Positions 16,061 to 22,684 of a DNA stretch of 39,123 nucleotides are shown here, piece after piece. The stretch comes from Anaerolineales bacterium (GTDB taxonomy: Bacteria > Chloroflexota > Anaerolineae > E26-bin7). The stretch lies in the NCBI GenBank assembly GCA_004377365.1, contig SOHZ01000392.1:1-39123 (forward strand). Direction: 5' to 3'. Under the pieces are notes generated by a model. The model had not been told where the DNA came from. It saw only the letters and a list, made by a program, of their open reading frames with translations, and did no database searches. The first letter of the stretch is position 1. The number at the start of each line of letters is the position of its first letter. The position numbers and the translations under genes were made by a program.

Positions 16061-18505
16061 TCAGGGCTCTGACACCTGCACAGTGCCCAACAGAAGATGG
16101 CTATCACTCACCCCCTGGTCACCTGTATCTAAAGCCAATCGCTCACCATTGGCCAGCCGATACAGCCCCGTGACGATCTGGTATTCGCCTGGCGGCGTGT
16201 CAGGCCTGAGGACGATTTCATGCTCGTCCACTATCACCTCACCTTCGTCCCAAAAACAGGTCGGATAGAAGCCTCCCTCAGGCTGGCCATCGTGCTGCCC
16301 CCACAGTCGGCCATCCTCACCCACCACGTGCACGAAAACGGTATAGTCCTCGCCGACCGGCTCCCTGGCCTGCCAATACAGTTTCAGGCGAATGACATCG
16401 CCCGGTTTGGTCGCTGCCGGGTCCAGGTCGTAGCCCAATAGAGAGATGCTATCACCAAAGGTGGCCGCCAGGGAGTGTTGGGGGGAAAGGCTTTCCTCAT
16501 CACCCATGACCTTCAGGTAATCCAGAACCAGCGTGTCGCCCTGAGGGCGGCCTTCCTCATCCAGCACGGGCAGGCGCTCCAGAGTGGAGGGTTCGTACCA
16601 ACCGACCTCCAGGCGGTAGCGGCCCGGGGGAGCATCGGTGGGGATTGCGATCTCGCGCCCATCCCATACCTCAACCCCAGTCGGCCATTGGCTGGTAGGA
16701 AAGAGGCCATTGACAGACTGACCGTCTTCCTGCCACGTGAAAGCATCTCCTTTATCGGCCAGGCGCACGAAGATACTGTAATTCTCCGTCAGAGGCTGCC
16801 AGGCCTGCCAGAAGAGGGAAAACGGCACGACTCCTCCAGGACGCGCCTCAACCGCATCGAGTTGATAGCCGAGGAACTCTATCTTGTCAGCCAAATTCGC
16901 CCGCCGCGATCTGTGGATGGGAGGGGAGGAAAAGTCCTGTGCCAGGAAAGCGATGACTCCTTGCCTCTCGTAGACCGCTTCCATCTCCTGACGCACAAAG
17001 CGAATGAAATCCGGGTAGTATTGTTGGTGGAACCTTCCCTCGTCAACGACCAGCCACACCCGGCGATTCTCGGCCAGAACCGGCATCAATTGTCCAACTG
17101 AGTTGACTAGCGTGGACCCCGTCCAGTTGTCAACCGGGGCCCCATCCACGATCATCAGATGCTCTCTGTAAGTTACCTGGTTGGCGTAGTAGTCGCAATC
17201 ACCCAGGTAGACGCAGCCGATGGCGGGGAGGATCATCACCAGGATGTCCCCCTCCTGCCAGTGTTCCTCTACATAGCCGAAAGCCCGATCATAAGCTGGC
17301 TCGGGCTGAGTGGCTGCCGCCATGGCGGCGGGCAGGGTGTAGCCGCCTGCGATAAGCGCTATCAAAAGCCAGGCCGCCAGCCTCAGTTCCTCCCGCCTCT
17401 CCCACGTCTTCCACCGGCGCAGGTGCTGACCTATCCAAGCCAAGCCCCGAGCCAAGGTGCCCGCTGCCAGCAAGAAGTAGACGGGCAACAGCAGGAAGAG
17501 ATAGCGAGGTCGGCGCCACGTCTCGCCAACCAGCAGGAAAACCTCAGCCATAACCCCGCAGAAGGTCACGTAGCAGAAGATCAAAGCTGCGTTCTGGCCC
17601 TGAAAATCGGCTACCCTCTTTGACAGTTGCTTGCTGCTCGATGGAAGAAGTGGCAAGAGAAGATAGACGAAGCCCAGGAGGAAGAGCAGGGTCAGAGGCA
17701 GATAAGGCCAGAGCCAGAAGAACTCTCTAAAGAAGAAGCCAGATTTCAGCCCCCAGCCCAGGGAAAGCTCGAGGAAGGGCCGTTCGCCAGCGCTAGTCAG
17801 TGGCCCAGCTATGAGACCGAGCGCAAAGGTTGTCAAGGCCCCCGCCCCACTCAGGAAGAGAGGCCCCAGGACCCCCGGCTTGAAGAACCACCTCCACCCC
17901 CGTCTGACCAGGATGGCCAGAAGGAGAGGAAGGAACAGCAAAACTGTAGTCGTCTGGCTGAAGAGGGCAGCGATAAAAAAGAGGGCGAAAAGGTAGCGGG
18001 GTCGGTCATCGTCGCCGCCGATGAATCCTTCGTAGAAGTAACAAAGAGCCAGGATGACGGCAAGCTGTTGCAGAGCGTACATCCGGGCTCGCCCGCTCCA
18101 GACGATGGCCTCGGGGCTGAAAGCCAGGAGAGCAGCAGCCAGCAAACCCACGCCCCTGGAAAACATTCTCTTGCCCAGCAGATAGATCAGGGGAACGGAA
18201 AAGAGGCCAATAAGCAAGCTGGGCAGCCTGGCCACCCCTTCACTGGAGCCGAACAGGTAGATGAAAAGGGCATCAAGATAAGAGAAGAGAACCCCCGGCA
18301 GATAGATGAAACCTGAAGGCAGCAAGGGATACCCATGCTCCATGATTTTCTGGGCTGCCCATACAGTCAGGTACTCATCCACGTGGGGGCTGACTGTCGT
18401 CAAGTAGGTCAGTCGGAAATAGGCCCCGACGCCCATCAGGACCACGATAACGACAGCGATGCCCTTTCTCCCATCCGTCAGGTCCTTGATTTTACCCAAC
18501 ATCAA
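16061..18505 (-). CDS. GT39-like membrane glycosyltransferase with two C-terminal beta-sandwich modules
   Basis: An 814-residue protein. The membrane part (~1-380) shows the GT39-like first loop VSPHVDEYLTVWAAQK with its acidic pair, RARMYALQQLAVILAL, and WRRPRYLFLLLPVYFLL, as expected for an integral transferase using polyprenyl-linked sugar. Two modules follow (LADKIEFLGYQL and FGDSISLLGYDL), each with a FWQA or YWQA strand, a YP/FPTSQW-type turn and a YRLEVGWY or YQIVTGLY strand. They are probably outside the membrane and may bind glycan or an acceptor. The gene overlaps the upstream membrane gene by four bases (ATGA). Sugar and acceptor are not readable. Confidence 0.85.
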   Translation of the reverse strand: MMLGKIKDLTDGRKGIAVVIVVLMGVGAYFRLTYLTTVSPHVDEYLTVWAAQKIMEHGYPLLPSGFIYLPGVLFSYLDALFIYLFGSSEGVARLPSLLIGLFSVPLIYLLGKRMFSRGVGLLAAALLAFSPEAIVWSGRARMYALQQLAVILALCYFYEGFIGGDDDRPRYLFALFFIAALFSQTTTVLLFLPLLLAILVRRGWRWFFKPGVLGPLFLSGAGALTTFALGLIAGPLTSAGERPFLELSLGWGLKSGFFFREFFWLWPYLPLTLLFLLGFVYLLLPLLPSSSKQLSKRVADFQGQNAALIFCYVTFCGVMAEVFLLVGETWRRPRYLFLLLPVYFLLAAGTLARGLAWIGQHLRRWKTWERREELRLAAWLLIALIAGGYTLPAAMAAATQPEPAYDRAFGYVEEHWQEGDILVMILPAIGCVYLGDCDYYANQVTYREHLMIVDGAPVDNWTGSTLVNSVGQLMPVLAENRRVWLVVDEGRFHQQYYPDFIRFVRQEMEAVYERQGVIAFLAQDFSSPPIHRSRRANLADKIEFLGYQLDAVEARPGGVVPFSLFWQAWQPLTENYSIFVRLADKGDAFTWQEDGQSVNGLFPTSQWPTGVEVWDGREIAIPTDAPPGRYRLEVGWYEPSTLERLPVLDEEGRPQGDTLVLDYLKVMGDEESLSPQHSLAATFGDSISLLGYDLDPAATKPGDVIRLKLYWQAREPVGEDYTVFVHVVGEDGRLWGQHDGQPEGGFYPTCFWDEGEVIVDEHEIVLRPDTPPGEYQIVTGLYRLANGERLALDTGDQGVSDSHLLLGTVQVSEP

Positions 18506-20916
18506 CCCGAATCCCCGTCGGCTGCCAGCAACTCTATTCGCTGGAAGAGCACACTCAGGCAGCGCCTATCTTTGGAACCCGCCTCGACCTCGGCCGGCAC
18601 CTCACAACCCTCAGCCACTCGAAAGACGATGTCGTTCTGACCTTTCGCCAGAGTGAAAGACGGTGTAACAAACTCTTGCCAGTTCGCGACCTCGAAATCG
18701 GCCACCGCTTGGCCATTGACCGTGACCTGCAAGTGCCGAGGTTCTCGGAAGGGATAGGCGGCGAAACGCAGGCGATAGCGGCCTTTGGTCAGGCGGTGGA
18801 CGTACAGAATGCCTTCATCTTTCAGCCAGCGGGCCGGGTGGCCGTCGGCGTCCTCGACCTGGTACCAGCCATAGCTCAGAGCCAGCAGACCCTCCTCCTT
18901 CCCTCCAATCTCGATCTCGGGCACGAGGAAAGCCGCCAGCCGTTGGTCATCGTAGAAGGGTTCGCCCAGCAGGCGGCCAAGGGCGGCCAGCGTCTCCGCG
19001 TCTTCCTCAGCAGTCCACACCTCCTTGTGCAGGATCACGTACCGGATGTGGTAACGGTTCAAAGCTTGCAGGGCTTCTTCTGGTGAGGAGCGCGGGATCA
19101 TATCCTCCGTCACCGGGGGCAGGACCAACTCTTGAAGGGCCTTCATGCCACCTTCCAAGCCCTCCGGCAAGCGCCAGACGTAGCCCCCCACGATTTTATG
19201 TTGGTGCACGGTCTGATAGTACATGGCCCGGTTGGAGGCCTCCCGCAACCAGATGGGCCATTGGGGCAGGTCCAGCACAGCAAAATCCCCGGGCTCCTGA
19301 GCCATGCGCTGATAAAAGCCAGGCACGCTAGCTTCCATGGCCGGGAAAGGCCAGGCAACCACACAGTCAAAGAGGATGAGCACAGAAAGGACGGTTATCA
19401 GCCACCCTTGCGAAGGTTTTCGCAACCTTCGCAAGGGTTCCAGCAGAGATGCGATGCCCAAACTGGCCAGGACGGCAAGGGGCAACACGATGGTCTCGTT
19501 GGCACGTCCTGGAATGCGCCCCCATTTGTAGAAAGGCAAGCGCTGCAACAGGGCATAGGGCAGCGGCAAGCTGGTTTGCAAACCGCCTATCTTGAGAACG
19601 GGGCCCAGCGATAGCAGCAGAGCCACCAGGCCCAGTATGAACCAGAAGCGGGCCTCTCTCCAGCGTCGCCTGGCTCCCCACCCGGCCAGGAGCAAAGCCA
19701 CCACCCCCAGATAGACCGTGCTCTCCAGCGTGTTGCCCCGCCCGATGACCGCCGCTGCCCAGGTCCGGAAGGAGGGCCATCGTCCCCAGACAGGGTGCGA
19801 GAGCGCGGGAGTGAAAAAGCCCGAGAGATCGGCCGAATAGTCCACCGTGCCGGCCATGTGCAAGTAGCTCAGTTGCCCGCTCAGGGAGCGCCAGGCAAAG
19901 GGCAAAAGAAAGGGAGCAGTGAGCATCGCCGCAAACGCAAAGGCTGCAACAATATGTAAGGGACTGCCGGTCAGTTTCGCCCGACCACATTCTTGCTCGC
20001 GGCGGATTTGTAATCCGCCGCCTGGCCGCTGGATTGCAAATCCAGCCGGAGCGATCTGTAATCTGCCAAGTTTCACCCTCTTGCTAGGAAGGCTGCCTTT
20101 TTCCCCCTCCCTTAACTTCCCCACGGCGATGCGATAGAGGATGAGCAGAGCAGTGAAAGGTAGGATGAAATAAGCGACGTGAACGATGTTGACCAGCATA
20201 GAGAGCGCCAGAAGGATGCCACACAACCAGGCATTCCGCCAGCCCCCACCCCGGCCCTCCCTCCAGCCCCCTCTCTCTGGCACCCACCCCGGCCCTCCCC
20301 CAACTTTAGGGGAGGGAGTATGACAGCAGAGGAGTTTGATGAGATAGAGAGCGTAAAGAGGGAAGAAATAGGTCACTACCTGGGCCAGGTGAGCCGTGGC
20401 GTGGCTGAGGCGGTTGGGGAAGAAAGCAAAGACGAGGCCGCCAATGAAAGATGCCGACTTGTTCCTCGTCAGGTAATAACACAGGAGGTAGGTCGTCAGC
20501 CCCGTCAGGACAAAGGAGAGGAGAAGATGCAGATTGTAAGCCACCACCTGGCCGAAGAGCAATTGCAGGGGCAGGGCAACCACCTGGGGATAGGGAGTCA
20601 CCCAGAGCATGGGATGATAGGTGCCATCGGGATAGTAGAGATAGCTAGCCTGCGCCGGGCTGGTACCCAAATCCAGCAGGGCTTTCTCCGTCCACCACGA
20701 GATCCACAGATGCTGCAAAGCATCCTGATCCGGCGCGCCCGCCAACGCCGACCTCAACCGGAAGGCCACGGGATAGGTCACCACGACGGTGATCAGCGTG
20801 TAGGCCAGGATCACCCAAAGGATGCTTCGCCATTCGACCATCCCTTGGCTATTCAATTGCCGCCACCGTTTAGAGCCCAATCCCAGTTTCCTGCCTCCCC
20901 ACTCTCTAGTGAGCAT
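18502..20916 (-). CDS. Multi-pass membrane glycosyltransferase-like protein with repeat-derived loop inserts
   Basis: This 804-residue protein has about twelve hydrophobic segments and a first-loop acidic motif (GAPDQDALQHLWISWW), resembling GT-C type transferases. The C-terminal ~200 residues are soluble and end in a beta-rich part (HLQVTVNGQAVADFEVANWQEF) unlike the modules of the other GT39 proteins. Two loops carry repeat-derived, in-frame inserts: a Gly/Trp-rich one (VGGGPGWVPERGGWREG) and IAPAGFAIQRPGGGLQIRREQE. The ATG at 20916 follows a two-hairpin leader and a promoter. It overlaps the next gene by four bases. The family call is moderate; no reaction can be assigned. Confidence 0.78.
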   Translation of the reverse strand: MLTREWGGRKLGLGSKRWRQLNSQGMVEWRSILWVILAYTLITVVVTYPVAFRLRSALAGAPDQDALQHLWISWWTEKALLDLGTSPAQASYLYYPDGTYHPMLWVTPYPQVVALPLQLLFGQVVAYNLHLLLSFVLTGLTTYLLCYYLTRNKSASFIGGLVFAFFPNRLSHATAHLAQVVTYFFPLYALYLIKLLCCHTPSPKVGGGPGWVPERGGWREGRGGGWRNAWLCGILLALSMLVNIVHVAYFILPFTALLILYRIAVGKLREGEKGSLPSKRVKLGRLQIAPAGFAIQRPGGGLQIRREQECGRAKLTGSPLHIVAAFAFAAMLTAPFLLPFAWRSLSGQLSYLHMAGTVDYSADLSGFFTPALSHPVWGRWPSFRTWAAAVIGRGNTLESTVYLGVVALLLAGWGARRRWREARFWFILGLVALLLSLGPVLKIGGLQTSLPLPYALLQRLPFYKWGRIPGRANETIVLPLAVLASLGIASLLEPLRRLRKPSQGWLITVLSVLILFDCVVAWPFPAMEASVPGFYQRMAQEPGDFAVLDLPQWPIWLREASNRAMYYQTVHQHKIVGGYVWRLPEGLEGGMKALQELVLPPVTEDMIPRSSPEEALQALNRYHIRYVILHKEVWTAEEDAETLAALGRLLGEPFYDDQRLAAFLVPEIEIGGKEEGLLALSYGWYQVEDADGHPARWLKDEGILYVHRLTKGRYRLRFAAYPFREPRHLQVTVNGQAVADFEVANWQEFVTPSFTLAKGQNDIVFRVAEGCEVPAEVEAGSKDRRCLSVLFQRIELLAADGDSG
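19993..20067 (-). repeat. Palindromic element copy C, in frame inside the membrane protein gene
   Basis: Two palindromes, GGATTTGCAATCC and GGATTACAAATCC, lie 27 bases apart between arms CAGATCGCTCCGGCT and CCGCCGCGAGCAAGA. The frame used is the same as in copy B, giving IAPAGFAI and IRREQ. The site is a loop between two predicted membrane helices. Confidence 0.85.
20229..20318 (-). repeat. G-rich in-frame repeat insert
   Basis: The motif CACCCCGGCCCTCCC occurs twice on the plus strand, 50 to 60 bases apart, beside CCCCCAACTTTAGGGGAGGG. On the coding strand it is read as a Gly/Trp/Arg-rich stretch between a hydrophobic segment ending LIKLLCC and the next one, starting ACLCGILLAL-like (NAWLCGILLAL). 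Confidence 0.65.
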
Positions 20917-20920
20917 CCCC

Positions 20921-20990
20921 AGAAGAAAAGCCTCGTGGCTCGTTACCGCCCACGAGGCGGCGCAGAGGCGAGCCCAAGCCCTTCTGCGCC
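20921..20990 (-). terminator. Two-hairpin leader ending in a Rho-independent terminator-like structure (possible attenuator)
   Basis: On the minus strand hairpin 1 (GGCGCAGAAG/CCTCTGCGCC, 20990-20959) is followed directly by hairpin 2 (GCCTCGTGG/CCACGAGGC, 20958-20930), then TTTTCTTCT and, five bases later, the ATG of the membrane protein. The promoter -10 box lies only four bases upstream of hairpin 1, so the structure is essentially the whole 5' leader. It may stop or gate transcription into the gene. Confidence 0.65.
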
Positions 20991-20993
20991 ATG

Positions 20994-21023
20994 ATTATAT
21001 CATGAAAGGGAAGCCCTTGCCAA
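20994..21023 (-). promoter_or_regulatory. Sigma70-type promoter of the 20916-16061 gene pair
   Basis: On the minus strand TTGGCA (21023-21018), an 18-base spacer and a perfect TATAAT (20999-20994) precede the two-hairpin leader. The predicted start lies near 20987. Confidence 0.65.
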
Positions 21024-21039
21024 ATGCGCGCGTCGCCTA

Positions 21040-21279
21040 AAAAGAAAAGGCAGTTGCCACAGGGAGCTTACATTTGGAAGCAGAGCGATGTTGCATGTCC
21101 GGCAGTAGAGTTCTGGGCAATCACCAGCCAAGTCGGTTTGACAGATTCCCCTTGCTGACGTATAAGAGCATCGTTCGCCTGCCCGCGAAGTCTCCCAGAC
21201 GCCTGCCGCTTTCAGCCAGAAACGCTTGAATCTATGGTTGTCTACCGGTGAAGAGCATCATCTCAATCGGAGAGATTTT
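21040..21279. other. Stretch without a recognisable gene
   Basis: No ORF with family resemblance, no RNA gene and no strong hairpin was seen here on either strand. It lies between the promoter of the membrane gene pair and the ORF fragments that start at 21280. Confidence 0.5.
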
Positions 21280-21806
21280 CTAGTGAACCAATTCGTTAAT
21301 GAAAAAACCTCCTTGATGCGGCCGATAGTACAAAAACTGAGAATACGCTTCGTCTCCTGTCTTGAACAAATCAGTCATGTCATTTTCGCTATAGCGCGAG
21401 CCTAGCTGTTCGGAGATGGTTCCTTGGATCTCAACCGCTGCAGCGTTCGAGATCCAGTCCTCCCTTTCTGTAAGATACTCTACCGTTAATGGGACACGCT
21501 CGTCCCCGACTACGACCGAGTAATCAGGATTGGCCAGTATATCTTTCAGCAACTCTTCGAGCAGACACCGCTTGGCCTCGGGATCATCAGCAGAAAGCCC
21601 CCTTGACAGGGCCACAACCGAAACGTACCATCGAACAATAGAGCAAAACTACTTGTGGAAAGCATGTTCCACCGGTGGTTGCATGATTTATCTCGAGGTA
21701 GAAAAAAACTCTCCATAGAGATCTCTGGTCTGAGGCGAGCGACAGTACTCGCCAGTTCTCTGATCTTTTCTTCGGGCGCTGGCTTGGCAACTAGCATCGT
21801 ATGCAC
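21280..21806 (-). pseudogene. Two overlapping ORF fragments, possibly one frameshifted gene
   Basis: The 5' fragment (21806-21546, 86 residues, starting MHTMLVAKPAPEEKIRELASTVARLRPEIS) and the 3' fragment (21615-21280, 111 residues, with DDPEAKRCLLEELLKDIL and VPLTVEYLTEREDWISNAAAVEI) overlap in different frames. Each has natural-looking composition in part, but the 5' one degrades into PCQGGFLLMIPRPSGVCSKSC where the 3' one becomes plausible. A single base change near 21630 would join them. Neither is recognised. The fragments follow the TumE terminator on the same strand, and no promoter or ribosome site was found for them. Confidence 0.35.
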
Positions 21807-21830
21807 GTTTCACTTTCAAGAACTGTTTGC

Positions 21831-21879
21831 ACAAAACAAAAGACGCGTCAAGACAGGGGTGCGGCCCTGCCGACGCGTC
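21831..21879 (-). terminator. Rho-independent terminator of the toxin-antitoxin pair
   Basis: On the minus strand GACGCGTCGGCAGGG pairs with CCCCTGTCTTGACGCGTC and is followed by TTTTGTTTTG. The stem begins at the TumE-like stop codon. Confidence 0.8.
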
Positions 21880-22225
21880 AGCTTTCAGATGTACACAGGG
21901 AGTTCACTTCTGCTACTACGATATCCATATCCTGTTCGGGATCACCCACCAGCGACGATGACTCTATACTACCATCCGGTCGGTGGACGTGGTGTGGAAA
22001 GTGAGCCAGGCCAGGGTGGTGTCTGGCGTTGTCCCACCCGATGACGCGTCGCCCACCCTGAATCAGTGCGTAGGTATACTTGCCCAAAGTGGCATTGTAA
22101 TACAAGTCAACGAAGTATCCACCCTGGAGGTCAATCCGCACTTTGGTCACCAAATCGCGGACGGCAACAACGTGGGAGCAAGTGTCTACGAAGCGCCGTA
22201 CTGCGCGAGCCAGCGGATCAGCCAC
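21878..22225 (-). CDS. TumE-family (DUF6516) toxin-like protein
   Basis: A 115-residue protein with the pattern expected of the TumE/DUF6516 family: KVRIDLQGGYFVDLYYNATLGKYTYALIQ, then WDNARHHPGLAHFPHHVHRPDG, a histidine-rich block conserved in that family. The GTG start at 22225 lies inside the antitoxin-like gene, with about 40 bases of overlap, so translation is probably coupled. TumE proteins act as type II toxins with the TumA-type antitoxin encoded just upstream. Family membership is judged by motif memory only. A terminator follows immediately. Confidence 0.62.
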   Translation of the reverse strand: MADPLARAVRRFVDTCSHVVAVRDLVTKVRIDLQGGYFVDLYYNATLGKYTYALIQGGRRVIGWDNARHHPGLAHFPHHVHRPDGSIESSSLVGDPEQDMDIVVAEVNSLCTSES

Positions 22226-22494
22226 GCAAATATGCTCCTGCTCATTTCAATACGCTCCAACTGCTCTACCGCGTTGCGCCACTCGATGGACTCTTCCCAT
22301 CCAGGGTGCTCGGGCACCTCCAGATTTTCCAGCTTTCGCTCAAAGGTCTCCAACGAGCATTGGTATTTCCCTTCAAAGTGACTGGTGATCTGACGCAACA
22401 ACTCTGCTCGCGCGGCGGCATCCGCTTCCAGACTGCGAAGCATATCGGTAGTCACACTGGCTGGCAGTTCTAAGGCTGTAGAGGGCACAGACAT
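22186..22494 (-). CDS. TumA-like antitoxin candidate
   Basis: A 102-residue, acidic and mostly helical protein: AELLRQITSHFEGKYQCSLETFERKLENLEVPEHPGWEESIEWRNAVEQLERIEM. The block on a short ERK.E segment followed by HPGWEESIEWRNAVEQLE is what typically precedes TumE-like genes in actinobacterial and chloroflexotal genomes, as far as I recall. It lies directly upstream of and overlapping the TumE-like gene. A TATAAT box and GAGGAAGAG lie before its ATG at 22494. The pair is divergent from the GT39 gene at 22685. Confidence 0.55.
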   Translation of the reverse strand: MSVPSTALELPASVTTDMLRSLEADAAARAELLRQITSHFEGKYQCSLETFERKLENLEVPEHPGWEESIEWRNAVEQLERIEMSRSIFAWLIRWLAQYGAS

Positions 22495-22508
22495 TGTTCT
22501 CTTCCTCG

Positions 22509-22514
22509 ATTATA
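22509..22514 (-). promoter_or_regulatory. Possible -10 box of the toxin-antitoxin pair
   Basis: A perfect TATAAT on the minus strand lies 15 bases upstream of the antitoxin-like ATG. No good -35 hexamer is found at the proper distance (GCATTG at 17 bases is poor). Confidence 0.4.
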
Positions 22515-22623
22515 CATTTCTTGCGGAGACACAATGCTTTAACGTCTGGTGTCTCATCACCCATCCATTGTAGCATAGGCTGTACAAACCGTCAAATGCC
22601 AAAGAACAGCTCCCAATGCCAAC

Positions 22624-22652
22624 TTGCTTGAGCATCCGTTGTATGGTATGAT
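22624..22652 (+). promoter_or_regulatory. Sigma70-type promoter of the GT39 gene at 22685
   Basis: TTGCTT (22624-22629), a 17-base spacer and TATGAT (22647-22652) lie 33 bases before the TTG start. The ribosome site AAAGGGAG falls between them. Confidence 0.6.
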
Positions 22653-22684
22653 ACGCTCCGAAGCGGTGAAAGGGAGCGTGTAGC

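Noticed and set aside
17627-18316. 229-aa plus-strand ORF rich in Gln/Glu/Lys
   Set aside because: It is the mirror frame of the hydrophobic GT39 segment, where Leu/Phe codons read backwards as Lys/Glu/Gln.
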